A stretch of 64,000 nucleotides of DNA from an uncultured Polaribacter sp. (GCF_947501385.1 NZ_CANMVP010000011.1:62001-126000); one strand, 5' to 3'; numbered from the stretch's first letter, positions 28,274 through 38,440 are shown. Notes: generated from the sequence alone by a model not told the origin. Translations and numbers: made by a program.

Positions 28274-29740
28274 TTACACGCTAAACCACTCTCTTACCAA
28301 TTCTTGTTCGATTGGTTTTACTGTTTTGTGCGTAAAATCGTTTTTAATTGGATCGTAATTGTAATCTTTAGCCCAATTTTCTATATTTTTTGATAATTCT
28401 TTTAAAGAAGTACATACAAAATCTACTTCTTTGTTCGTAATTGTAGGATGCACAGACAAACGAACCCAACCCGGTTTTTCTGTATTACAACCATGTAAAA
28501 TTTGATCTTTAATTCTGTTGGAAGTTTCTTGATCTACATTTAATAAAAAATGCCCGTAAGTGCCTGCACAAGAACAGCCTCCTCTTGTTTGAATTCCGAA
28601 ACGATCGTTTAATAATTTTACTACTAAATTAAAATGATATTTTTCAAAATAGAAAGAAAAAATACTCAATCTTTTTTTATGATTGGGTGCTAATATTTTA
28701 ACGCCTTCAAGATTTTCTAAGGTTTTAAAAATAACTTTATTTATCTCATTCTCTCTATTTTTAATGTGCTCAGTTCCCATTTTCTCTTTCAACTGAATCG
28801 CCAAAGCAATTCTAATAGTTTGTAAAAACGCAGGTGTACCACCATCTTCTCTCGTTTCTACATCATCAAAATAGTCGTGCTGTCCCCAAGGGTTTGTATA
28901 GCTCACAGTGCCGCCTCCAGGATTGTCTGGAATGGTATTTTTGTACAAACTTTTATTAAATATTAAAACTCCCGAAGTTCCTGGACCTCCTAAGAACTTA
29001 TGCGGAGAAAAGAAAACAGCATCTAAATATTCATCTGTTACTGCTGGATGCATATTGATGTTTACATAAGGAGCACAACAGGCAAAGTCTACAAAACACA
29101 AACCATTATAACTATGAATTAATTTGGCTACCTTATGGTATTCCGTTTTTATTCCTGTAACATTAGAACAAGAGGTTATAGAGGCGATTTTAATTTTTCG
29201 ATGTTCGTGTTTTTTGATACATTTTTCAAAGTTTTTTAAACAGACCAAACCTTCCTCATTACAAGGCACCACTTCTACATCTGCAATGGTTTCTAACCAT
29301 GAAGTTTGATTCGAATGATGTTCCATATGAGAAATAAAAACAATAGGTCTTATTTCATCTGGAATATGGGTATGATTTTTTAAATTCTCTGAAACCTTGA
29401 GTCCCAGAATTCTTTGAAATTTATTTACAACACCTGTCATACCAGAACCAGAAGTAATCAAAACGTCATCATCATTTGCATTTACATGATGTTTAATAAT
29501 TTTTCTTGCTTCATGATAAGCCAAGGTCATTGCTGCACCAGAAGTTGATGTTTCTGTATGCGTGTTTGCCACAAAAGGACCAAATTTATGAAGCATTTTT
29601 TCTTCAATTGGAAAATACAATCTTCCGCTTGCAGTCCAGTCTGTATAGATTAAATTTTGTTCTCCGTAAGGAGATATAAATTTTTGATCGATACCAACAA
29701 TATTTTCTCTAAACTGATTAAAATAATTTTCTAAATCCAT
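28274..29740 (-). CDS. Class V aminotransferase (cysteine desulfurase/selenocysteine lyase-like)
   Basis: YTDWTASGRLYFPIEEKM, SGSGMTGVVNKFQRIL, FVDFACCAPYV, FFSPHKFLGGPGTSGVLI, RGGCSCAGTYGH. Confidence 0.85.
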   Translation of the reverse strand: MDLENYFNQFRENIVGIDQKFISPYGEQNLIYTDWTASGRLYFPIEEKMLHKFGPFVANTHTETSTSGAAMTLAYHEARKIIKHHVNANDDDVLITSGSGMTGVVNKFQRILGLKVSENLKNHTHIPDEIRPIVFISHMEHHSNQTSWLETIADVEVVPCNEEGLVCLKNFEKCIKKHEHRKIKIASITSCSNVTGIKTEYHKVAKLIHSYNGLCFVDFACCAPYVNINMHPAVTDEYLDAVFFSPHKFLGGPGTSGVLIFNKSLYKNTIPDNPGGGTVSYTNPWGQHDYFDDVETREDGGTPAFLQTIRIALAIQLKEKMGTEHIKNRENEINKVIFKTLENLEGVKILAPNHKKRLSIFSFYFEKYHFNLVVKLLNDRFGIQTRGGCSCAGTYGHFLLNVDQETSNRIKDQILHGCNTEKPGWVRLSVHPTITNKEVDFVCTSLKELSKNIENWAKDYNYDPIKNDFTHKTVKPIEQELVREWFSV

Positions 29741-29750
29741 GATGTTGCTT

Positions 29751-30599
29751 TTAGAATAATTTAAACTTTCCTCCTACTAAAATATTATTTTGGAAGAAAT
29801 AAAAATTTTGCGATGCCGAATCTGCTGTACTTAAAGATGTTTTGATATTCGGCATATTAATATATCCTATTTTATACTCTGCTTGCATATAAAAATGCTT
29901 TAAAAATGAAATATGTAAACCTCCAACTGCAGAAACGCCCCAACCCGATAAATGAAAATTATCATGTCTTTCTTTTCCTAATAGTGAAGTGTCTGTTCTT
30001 GGGTACAAAGCTCCTGCTCCAAAACCTTCAGTTACATTGATTTGTAAATTCTTTGAATCCAATCCAAACCAATGATCAATATTATCAAAACGTTTTACCT
30101 CTATGTTCACATAATTTAACCCATCTGTATGTTCAAATTTCAAAAAATCTCCCGCTAGATTGATATTTTGATTTGCGTAACTACCATCGTATTTTGCATT
30201 ACCAATATGAATTTCTCCATTAATAGTAACCTCTTGGTTTGCAATCATTACATATTTCATGTGGTCTACACCAATAGAAACTGTATAATTTTCTTTAAAG
30301 AAATATCCAATTTTATAATTTGTTTGCGGAATTGTGATATTCCCCAAATTAAAATAATTATAAACAGAAAATTCTGTTTGCCTGTCTCTTGCGGCTACAT
30401 TAGACAATGTAAAATCATAATCTTCTCCTTTAAATCGAATATCTGATTTAGAGTAATTTGCCCAATTCCAGCCCCAATACACAAAAAATTTCCCCTTATT
30501 TGTAATCTTGTTTTTTTTAGTAATTATAGTATTTTGTTGTGCTGAAATACTCGAAAAACAAAAGAGTAAAACAACTAAAATCACTGTATGTATTTTCAA
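29751..30599 (-). CDS. Outer-membrane beta-barrel-like hypothetical protein
   Basis: Signal peptide (MKIHTVILVVLLFCFSSISAQ) and alternating amphipathic strands, aromatic near the C-terminus. Confidence 0.6.
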   Translation of the reverse strand: MKIHTVILVVLLFCFSSISAQQNTIITKKNKITNKGKFFVYWGWNWANYSKSDIRFKGEDYDFTLSNVAARDRQTEFSVYNYFNLGNITIPQTNYKIGYFFKENYTVSIGVDHMKYVMIANQEVTINGEIHIGNAKYDGSYANQNINLAGDFLKFEHTDGLNYVNIEVKRFDNIDHWFGLDSKNLQINVTEGFGAGALYPRTDTSLLGKERHDNFHLSGWGVSAVGGLHISFLKHFYMQAEYKIGYINMPNIKTSLSTADSASQNFYFFQNNILVGGKFKLF

Positions 30600-30612
30600 T
30601 AGTTCTGATGTG

Positions 30613-32037
30613 TTATTTGATGATTGCCTCTATTTCATTGATAAATCTTACGGCCAAATCATCTGCTGCTTGTTGTGATTTTGCTTCGGTGTAGATTCTA
30701 ATAATTGGTTCTGTATTCGATTTTCTTAAATGAATCCATTCTTCTGCAAAATCTATTTTTACACCATCTATTGTGTTTACGCCCGAAATTTCGGGATCAC
30801 TCTTATAGGTTGAAGCCATCGTTTCTAAAATTTTATCAACATCTATTTCTGGCGTTAATTGAATTTTATTCTTACTCATAAAATAACTTGGATACGAATC
30901 TCGCAATTCTTTACAAGACATTTTGCTATTTGCTAAATGTGATAAAAACAAAGCAACTCCCACCAAAGAATCACGACCATAATGAGAAGCAGGATAAATA
31001 ATTCCGCCATTTCCTTCTCCACCAATTACTGTATTGGTTTCTTTCATTTTTATCACTACATTCACTTCACCAACAGCACTTGCAGTATAAGTTCCGCCAT
31101 GTTTTTCTGTAATATCTCTTAATGCTCTAGAAGAAGATAAGTTAGAAACAGTGTTTCCGCCACCTAATTTGCCTAAAACATAATCTGCACAAGCAACCAA
31201 GGTATATTCTTCTCCAAACATAGAACCGTCTTCACAAACCAATGCCAAACGATCTACATCTGGATCAACTACAATTCCGAAATCTGCTTTTTCTTTTACA
31301 ACCAAATTAGAAATGTCTGTTAAATGCTCTTTTAAAGGTTCTGGATTGTGAGGAAATTGTCCGTTTGGTGTGCAATACAATTCAACACATGCTACATTCA
31401 ATTTTTTTAATAAAGCAGGAATAAAAATTCCACCAGTAGAATTAACACCGTCTACAACTACTTTAAAGTTTGCTTTTTTAATCGCCTCTACGTCTACCAA
31501 TTCTAAATCTAAAACTGCCTGAATATGTTTTTCTAAATAAGAATGGTCTTTTGTATAGGTTCCTAAATCGTCTACGTCAGCAAAAGAAAAATCTTCGCTT
31601 TCTGCTAACTCTAAAATTTGTTCACCTTCGGCTCCATTTAAAAACTCTCCTTTTTCATTCAACAACTTTAAAGCATTCCATTGTTTCGGATTGTGTGATG
31701 CCGTTAAAATAATTCCTCCATCTGCATTCTCCATAGGAACAGCTACTTCTACAGTTGGTGTTGTAGACAAACCTAAATCTATAACATCGATACCTAAACC
31801 AACCAAAGTGTTCGTAACCAAACTAGAAATCATTTTTCCAGAAATACGTGCATCTCTGCCAATAACTACTTTTACTTGTTCTGAACTTGTTTCAGAATCA
31901 TTCATATTACTTTTTCTTTTTTTTATAAATGCCCCATAGGCAGATGCAAATTTTACGGCATCTATGGGAGTTAGATTATCAGCCGTTTTACCACCGATGG
32001 TTCCTCTAATTCCTGAGATTGATTTTATTAATGTCAT
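30613..32037 (-). CDS. glmM: Phosphoglucosamine mutase
   Basis: MTLIKSISGIRGTIGG, VIGRDARISG, GIILTASHNPKQWNALKLL, GIVVDPDVDRLALV, GGEGNGGIIYP. Confidence 0.93.
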   Translation of the reverse strand: MTLIKSISGIRGTIGGKTADNLTPIDAVKFASAYGAFIKKRKSNMNDSETSSEQVKVVIGRDARISGKMISSLVTNTLVGLGIDVIDLGLSTTPTVEVAVPMENADGGIILTASHNPKQWNALKLLNEKGEFLNGAEGEQILELAESEDFSFADVDDLGTYTKDHSYLEKHIQAVLDLELVDVEAIKKANFKVVVDGVNSTGGIFIPALLKKLNVACVELYCTPNGQFPHNPEPLKEHLTDISNLVVKEKADFGIVVDPDVDRLALVCEDGSMFGEEYTLVACADYVLGKLGGGNTVSNLSSSRALRDITEKHGGTYTASAVGEVNVVIKMKETNTVIGGEGNGGIIYPASHYGRDSLVGVALFLSHLANSKMSCKELRDSYPSYFMSKNKIQLTPEIDVDKILETMASTYKSDPEISGVNTIDGVKIDFAEEWIHLRKSNTEPIIRIYTEAKSQQAADDLAVRFINEIEAIIK

Positions 32038-32199
32038 TCTTTTGGATGTCTTTTAAATTAGGATCACAAAGATAATTCTATTAAATGGTTATCTAAAATA
32101 ATTTAACAGCTTGTAAAGTTTTGATACATCTATTCATTAGTAGGGAGTTACTCCTGCCTAAATCTGGTAGCTTAAGGATTACATTCTTTTTTTATTTAA

Positions 32200-32371
32200 A
32201 GATCATTGCGAGAAACGAAGCAATCTCTTATTAAATTTTAGATTACCATAGAAAGGAAAAACTTTCTGGTAATGACAGACTAAAAAATACAGTCTTTAGC
32301 TAACCTTAATGTAAAGATGCTGAAAAAAGTTCAGCACAAGAAAAAGCCGTTGCAAATTGCAACGGCTTTTA
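32200..32371. repeat. Intergenic repeat/hairpin cluster
   Basis: GATCATTGCGAGAAACGAAGCAATC followed by GATTACC...GGTAATGACAG, then AAAAGCCGTTGCAA-A-TTGCAACGGCTTTT terminator-like palindrome (32342-32370). Confidence 0.65.
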
Positions 32372-32690
32372 AGATATTTAGATTCCTACCAGCGTAGGAA
32401 TAACTGGATACTAAAACTACCTCTCGACTGCGCTATTTTAGACTTGTTTTATAAAATATTAACTTAAAAGAAAACAAGATAATAATGATGGTGAAATTTC
32501 TTTTTTTGCTTCTTTTTTTCTTTGGTAATAAATTGTATTTTGTTAATAAAAAAGAACAGGGTGAACTTAATTTGTCTCTAGAAATTCAAGCTCTATACCT
32601 CGTATTAATCCCCGTTCTTTTATAACCAAATTACAAAAACCGAATAGAATTTTAGAATTTACCTATTAAAGGTATTTTATAATTAAAAAT

Positions 32691-34286
32691 CTATTGCTCT
32701 GTTGAAAATACTGCAGCAGGCAAGCCTTCTTTATTATACAGGTTTGCTCCTTCAGGATTTCCAGCCCATGCGTAACGCACATGTTTTGGATTTGGAACTG
32801 ATGTATTCCAAACTTCTATTTTATCCTTTGAAACTATTTTTGCTTCAGCTGGTTTCCACACGCCATCATCTCCAACAATTTCAAACCATTTTAATGGCTC
32901 ATTGACCGAAACGGCATCCTCTAAAAGGTGTTTATGCCCCACCATTAAACCAGAACCTGTATGGGTAAAATCTATTTCTATTTTATTGTTTTGAATTTTA
33001 ACAGACTTGTATAAAGGACCGCTTACTGCTTTTACCTTCATTTTATAATCTTTTGCCAGGGCCCAATACGCCAAACGTTTACCTACATCCATTTTGTTAT
33101 GCGGATGAATATCATTAGGCTCTCCAATATCATATAATACAGCCATACCCGTATTAGGTACTTTTAAGGTTTTTCTAAGTTCATCATTAACAGTTGCCCA
33201 ACCTTTACTCGCTTCATCACTACCTCTATTACAAGCTGCTAATTGCGCCCAATAAAATGAGAAATCACCTTGATTCCAATCTGACCTCCAACTGGTAACC
33301 ATGGTGGTCAAAAATTCCTCATAATCTTCAGGTAAGTAAACCGCATTACTTTCACCTTGATACCAAATAGTACCTTTAATTTTATAAGGAATAATAGCAT
33401 TCAACATACCATTATATAATGTTGTGGCTACTTGCATATCTTCTCTTGGATGCTTTAAGCCTTTTGGTTTACGTCCTTTTTTCCCCTTTTGCTCCCATAC
33501 ATTTACATTATATTTATAAACAGTATCTTCAAAACCTTTAGCATCCATATTTTTTATGGTGTTTTTTGTTTCTATATTCATGGCTCTGTAATATAGTTGT
33601 AAATTTTTATCGTTTAGATAAGCTTCTTCAGAAATCCAAGGTTGAATTCTACTTCCTCCCCAAGAACACTCTACCAAACCGATAGGTACATTTAAACGCT
33701 CACGCAATTCTTTAGCAAAGAAATAACCGGTGGCTGTAATTTTGTTCACCTCGTCTTTTTTAGCTTTTATCCATTTTCCAGTAAAATTTGTTTTCTTTTC
33801 ATCTAAAGATGTTTGCCGTGATACTTCAATATGCCTTAACCAATCATCGTTTGCATTGGCGACTTCATCTTTAATGAAATCTGCTAAAGGTTGATATTTT
33901 TTATCTCTAACACCCTTTGAAAACCTTTCCATTGTATAATCCATATTAGATTGCCCCGAGCACAACCACACCTCACCTGATAAAACATCACTAATTGTAA
34001 TGGTATTTTTTCCAGAAATTCTGATTGTAAATGGACCACCTGCTTTTGGTGTTTTTAAATTTACCATCCAAGAACCATCTGCTTTAGTAGCAGTACTTGC
34101 TTTTTTACCCCAACTACCCAATACTTCAACCTTTTCAAAAGGATCTGCCCACCCCCAAACAGGTATTTCGGTTTCACGTTGAATGACCATATGGTCAGAA
34201 AAAAGAGCATGAAGTGTTACATTAGCCATTAAAAATTGTGGCAAAGCAATGAAAAGAATGCTTGCTAATTTATAACCTATTTTCAT
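32691..34286 (-). CDS. Sialate O-acetylesterase-like SGNH carbohydrate esterase, secreted
   Basis: LHALFSDHMVIQRETEIPVWGWADP, EVWLCSGQSNMDYTM, ECSWGGSRIQPWI, IWYQGESNA. Confidence 0.92.
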   Translation of the reverse strand: MKIGYKLASILFIALPQFLMANVTLHALFSDHMVIQRETEIPVWGWADPFEKVEVLGSWGKKASTATKADGSWMVNLKTPKAGGPFTIRISGKNTITISDVLSGEVWLCSGQSNMDYTMERFSKGVRDKKYQPLADFIKDEVANANDDWLRHIEVSRQTSLDEKKTNFTGKWIKAKKDEVNKITATGYFFAKELRERLNVPIGLVECSWGGSRIQPWISEEAYLNDKNLQLYYRAMNIETKNTIKNMDAKGFEDTVYKYNVNVWEQKGKKGRKPKGLKHPREDMQVATTLYNGMLNAIIPYKIKGTIWYQGESNAVYLPEDYEEFLTTMVTSWRSDWNQGDFSFYWAQLAACNRGSDEASKGWATVNDELRKTLKVPNTGMAVLYDIGEPNDIHPHNKMDVGKRLAYWALAKDYKMKVKAVSGPLYKSVKIQNNKIEIDFTHTGSGLMVGHKHLLEDAVSVNEPLKWFEIVGDDGVWKPAEAKIVSKDKIEVWNTSVPNPKHVRYAWAGNPEGANLYNKEGLPAAVFSTEQ

Positions 34287-34588
34287 ATTTTATATTTGTT
34301 TACATTTATTACAGTTGCTATTAATTTGTAGAGAAATAAATGACTCCTTATAATTTCCTAAAAATTAAAATTTAATGCTTTTTTTAGAATAGACAATTCA
34401 CTTTCTAATTTTACGTAAAAAACATCGATAAAGGTAAGTTTTATCAAACCGATAAAATACTATTGTATGTTTAAGTAGAGCAAAAAAATCATCCCATACT
34501 ATAAAAAAAAGTATGCCTATAAAATGCAAAATAAAGAGACTTCTGTGGGTATTGATTATTTAAAAAACTCTACAAACAACTCATACAA

Positions 34589-35764
34589 CTATTTCTTTAG
34601 AATTCGTTTTACAATTTCACCATTATCTGTTTTTACTTTAAAAATATACATACCCGAAGCTAGATCAGAAATATTGATTTCTGAATTTGAATTAGTTATA
34701 CTCTCTTCTAATAATATTCTACCATTTATGTCATAAACAGTAACAGCTGTATCCACTGATTTTTTATTTATTATAGAAACAATTCCCTCTGTAGGGTTTG
34801 GATACATTCCCCAATTTAAATCGTGATCTACACTTTTTATAGCCAATATATTACCTATTACAATATTCGTAGCAGGAAAAAATGCTAGCCAATTAGCATC
34901 AGCTTCATAAGCTGCCTTCGCAGCAGCATCTGGCACATATAACTTGGCATCTGAAGAAATACCATTAAAAGTATCAGCTTCTATAGCTATTACTGAAGCA
35001 CTATTAACCTGTACTGTAGTTAAAGTAGAAGTAGCAAAAGAAGTTGCTCCAATAGAGGTTAAACTGGCCGGAAAATTAATTTCTGTTATAGCGCATCCAT
35101 TACATACTTGCGAATCCATAGTTTGTACATTAGGTGGTAAAATAAAAGACGTAACTGTAGGGTTTTCAAACAATAAAGCACCTGTAATATTTAACAAATC
35201 TACAGAAGCAGATAAATCTGCAGTTACAATACTATTATTCCTAAATACTGCTGTACCTGTAAGCGTAGTTAATGAAGCAGGAGTAGTTAATGTTCCACTA
35301 AGACCTCCGCCAGAAAACGCACCGTTATCCATGGTGATTACAGAGCTTATAATTTCATTACCATTAGTAACGCCAGTAGCATTTTGAAATGCCTGTTGCC
35401 CTATTAAAGTAATGTTATTTTCTCCTGTAAATGTTACAGAAGTTAATGATGTGGCACCTCTAAAACACCTACGAAGAAGAGATGTTACAGTACTTGGTAT
35501 TTCAATAGATACAATAGTTGTATTTCCATTAAATGCTAACTCTCCAATAGCTGTAACAGAGCATACGTTGCTCCCTGTAGGCTCAACAACTGAACTAGGC
35601 ACAATAACGTTTGCCAAAGCACTTACTGTAACCTCAACTTCCCATGGAGAATCATTAATTATCTCATAACTAATGTCTGAATCTGTAAATTGATCACCTA
35701 TTGCTTGGGCATTGCTAAATGTAATTATTAAAAAAGTAATAAATAAAAGTAATAATTTTTTCAT
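34589..35764 (-). CDS. BspA-like leucine-rich-repeat surface protein with T9SS type A C-terminal domain
   Basis: Repeated LRR_5-type units (IGELAFNGNTTIVSIEIPSTVTSL...LTSIGATSFATSTL), C-term WGMYPNPTEGIVSI...DLASGMYIFKVKTDNGEIVKRILKK. Confidence 0.88.
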   Translation of the reverse strand: MKKLLLLFITFLIITFSNAQAIGDQFTDSDISYEIINDSPWEVEVTVSALANVIVPSSVVEPTGSNVCSVTAIGELAFNGNTTIVSIEIPSTVTSLLRRCFRGATSLTSVTFTGENNITLIGQQAFQNATGVTNGNEIISSVITMDNGAFSGGGLSGTLTTPASLTTLTGTAVFRNNSIVTADLSASVDLLNITGALLFENPTVTSFILPPNVQTMDSQVCNGCAITEINFPASLTSIGATSFATSTLTTVQVNSASVIAIEADTFNGISSDAKLYVPDAAAKAAYEADANWLAFFPATNIVIGNILAIKSVDHDLNWGMYPNPTEGIVSIINKKSVDTAVTVYDINGRILLEESITNSNSEINISDLASGMYIFKVKTDNGEIVKRILKK

Positions 35765-35915
35765 GGTAGTATAATAGTTTAAATTAATTAATCAACTATT
35801 ACAATGCTACTAATTATTAAAAAAACAACATATAACTTATTGCCCATAATTCATAAACTATTGCTCTTCTTCATTTATTTTAGTTTTTAATGTAGGATAA
35901 ACTTTAATAAATAAG

Positions 35916-35947
35916 AAAGGATAGCTTCTAAATAGAAACTATCCTTT
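35916..35947 (-). terminator. Terminator between the T9SS beta-helix and LRR genes
   Basis: AAAGGATAG...CTATCCTTT 9-bp inverted repeat with T-rich minus-strand tail. Confidence 0.7.
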
Positions 35948-35978
35948 TTTAAATAGTATTTACAACTTTTTTTAGTAT

Positions 35979-38135
35979 CTAATTTTTAACAATTTTTTTA
36001 GTGAAAATATTTTCGTTTGAATAAATTTTAGCGATGTAAACACCATCTGAAATATTACTTAAGTTTATCTGACCATTATTACTTTGTATTTGCTTTGAAA
36101 TGACAATTTGCCCAAATAAATTTATGATTTCTACTTTGGCAGAAACATAGTTTTTTATTCTAATATTTAAAACATCAGAAGCAGGTATCGGGTATAGTGA
36201 GATATTTTTTTCTATATTCTCAATATTTCCTGCACTCAACACTTGCGCTACAGTAATAGCAAATCTAGACGCATTGGATGTATTAGAAGTGTCACTCAAT
36301 ACTATAGAACCATCTGTACCTAATAATCTAATATTCCTTCCGTTTCCCAAAACAAGTTTATTTATAAGATAGTAGGTATCTCTTCCTGAAATAATTTCTA
36401 CTTTCCACTTAACTGCATCATTTATTGTTGTATTAGAAACCATTTGTGGAAGACCTCCAACAGTTTCTCCCATCAATCTTTTTTTATCATCGCCAGCACC
36501 AAGAGCTTCTACATAATAATATTCTACTTCTCCAAGAACTGGAACAAATACCCATTGCTCTTGGATAGTTGGGAGCGATCCGTCTGAATCCTCATGGTCA
36601 GGATAAAGATAAAAACCAGTTTCATCGCTTCCATCAGCACTTAAATATCCAGACCATCGATTATTACCTATGTAATACGCAACATTAGGAGCTGGAAACT
36701 CACTTACCTCGCCACATCCTAAAATAAAGTTACCTGAACCGTTATCTGTAACTGGTCCGCAAGATGACCCAGTATTCCCTGAGCTCTCTGAAGGAAACTC
36801 GATAGGATACTCCGTTGAGTTAACTACGTTTAAGTTAGTTGCATAATGATTATTTTGAGATGCATTAGTTCCATTTAGCATACGCAAATTATTATAAAAT
36901 CCTCCCATCTGAATTTTCAAATCTGGATTCACGTTAGGATCAGTTGTTTTTAATATTACATCATGTCCACTTCCACCTATATATGCTACGCAATTATTGC
37001 CATTATAATACGCATCTACAGGAGGAATGAGGGTAATATCAACCTTAGCATTACTATCAGAGTTATAAGTACTCTTATATACTGGTCCAAATACTGCATC
37101 TGAATAGCAATTGACTACAGATCCTCCACCACCAACTGCAAAAGCTTGTTCGTTACCAATAGATGTACACCCTTCTATATAATTAGTTCCTCCGGCTTGA
37201 CCTAAAGTAACAGCGGTTCGCATGTGCTTTATAGTGCAATTAAGCACGGTAACATTACTTGCTCCTAATGGACCTATTTGTACACCATCAATAATAGTTC
37301 TACCAACATTATAAGCACGAATACCAGCTTCACCAGTACTAAGCATATAACCCGCAGGTAGTTTGTATCCCCAATCGGTCATAAAATTTACATTATCAGC
37401 TGCTGAACCAGTTCCTTCTTCTAAAAGAATATCATCTGTAGTTCGTAATTCGCCTTCTATGTAACAACCTTCAATCTTTGGATAACTTGCTGCCTGCATA
37501 TAAATAGCATGCCCAAATGATCTGTGTATTATAGTACAATTAAGTACATGGTTTGACTCTCCTCTTACATTTATACTACTATGCTTATTATGTGCAATTA
37601 CTGGTCCTGCTCCTTTTCCAAAAGTATCACCATAACCATAAGGTTTTGAACCCTTGGTTGTCATGTGAAATCCTTCTATTCTATTGTTTCTACCATCTAT
37701 CGCAATATTAGTTACCTCATTTATTGGATCATCATACACAGAGCCTACATCTACTATGGTTAGATTTTTTAGTACGTTATTATTCCCAATTATTTGAATT
37801 TCATGCACATTACTTCTGGAAGCTGCAAATACACCTGTTTCTATATTGATTGTTACATCAGTAAAATCATAGGTACTATCATTACCTTCAAAAAGGAAAA
37901 GAATTCTATTATAGAAGCCACCAATCGTTGTATTATCTGGATATAATCCTGCACTAATGTCGGTAGCAGCAACGGTGTAAGTTCCAGCAGCTAATTTAAC
38001 GTTTGCATTACTAGCTTTTAAATAGGGTTTTAGGTCACTTAATGTAGATACCGTAGTTTGCGCTTGTATATTGACAACAAACAGGATATATAAAAAAATT
38101 ATATTAATTTTAAGGGAAGTGTAATTTCTTTTCAT
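35979..38135 (-). CDS. Secreted right-handed beta-helix protein with T9SS sorting domain (candidate polysaccharide lyase/hydrolase)
   Basis: TVSTLSDLKPYLKASNANVKLAAGTYTV N-term, helix repeats (NNVLKNLTIVDVGS, NHVLNCTIIHRSFGHAIYMQ, NVTVLNCTIKHMRTAV), C-term YPIPASDVLNI...ISDGVYIAKIYSNENIFTKKIVKN. Confidence 0.85.
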   Translation of the reverse strand: MKRNYTSLKINIIFLYILFVVNIQAQTTVSTLSDLKPYLKASNANVKLAAGTYTVAATDISAGLYPDNTTIGGFYNRILFLFEGNDSTYDFTDVTINIETGVFAASRSNVHEIQIIGNNNVLKNLTIVDVGSVYDDPINEVTNIAIDGRNNRIEGFHMTTKGSKPYGYGDTFGKGAGPVIAHNKHSSINVRGESNHVLNCTIIHRSFGHAIYMQAASYPKIEGCYIEGELRTTDDILLEEGTGSAADNVNFMTDWGYKLPAGYMLSTGEAGIRAYNVGRTIIDGVQIGPLGASNVTVLNCTIKHMRTAVTLGQAGGTNYIEGCTSIGNEQAFAVGGGGSVVNCYSDAVFGPVYKSTYNSDSNAKVDITLIPPVDAYYNGNNCVAYIGGSGHDVILKTTDPNVNPDLKIQMGGFYNNLRMLNGTNASQNNHYATNLNVVNSTEYPIEFPSESSGNTGSSCGPVTDNGSGNFILGCGEVSEFPAPNVAYYIGNNRWSGYLSADGSDETGFYLYPDHEDSDGSLPTIQEQWVFVPVLGEVEYYYVEALGAGDDKKRLMGETVGGLPQMVSNTTINDAVKWKVEIISGRDTYYLINKLVLGNGRNIRLLGTDGSIVLSDTSNTSNASRFAITVAQVLSAGNIENIEKNISLYPIPASDVLNIRIKNYVSAKVEIINLFGQIVISKQIQSNNGQINLSNISDGVYIAKIYSNENIFTKKIVKN

Positions 38136-38257
38136 ATAAAACTTTTTTTAACCGAAATTAAGTTATAACTATATGCTTTTATATAAATTATGATTCAGAT
38201 ATTGTAAATTGTAGTTCCTTATTTGATAATTTTATTAATTTTATTTTAAAATGAAAA

Positions 38258-38411
38258 ACCTCGACCCAAGAGTACGAGGTATCAAGTAGAAATTTCTTTT
38301 TTATTTCGACGCAGAGCATCGGGGGAACCAAGCCGGCATAGGCAGGTTCAGCTAGTAATTTTTAATTCATTGCTTCGCTTCCGAAGCTTCGGAATAAAAA
38401 TTGAGTTTCAC
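38258..38411. repeat. Intergenic palindromic repeat element
   Basis: ACCTCG...CGAGGT hairpin (38258-38280), perfect palindrome TTCCGAAGCTTCGGAA (38380-38395) inside an AATTTTTA...TAAAAATT outer stem. Confidence 0.65.
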
Positions 38412-38440
38412 TAATTTAACGTTCACTATTCATCAAATTT

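Noticed and set aside
32691-34286. Sialic-acid catabolism
   Set aside because: Sialate O-acetylesterase annotation is a broad family label; no sialidase, NanA or NanE-like genes in the window, so general deacetylation is more likely.
34944-35669. Plus-strand ORFs of 147 and 85 aa
   Set aside because: Antisense to the minus-strand BspA-like LRR gene; composition reflects the complement of the repeats, with no recognisable motif.
34589-35764. Repeat pattern that could suggest a CRISPR or DNA tandem array
   Set aside because: Repeats are at protein level (LRR_5 units) in a continuous ORF; no identical DNA direct repeats with regular spacers, and no cas genes.
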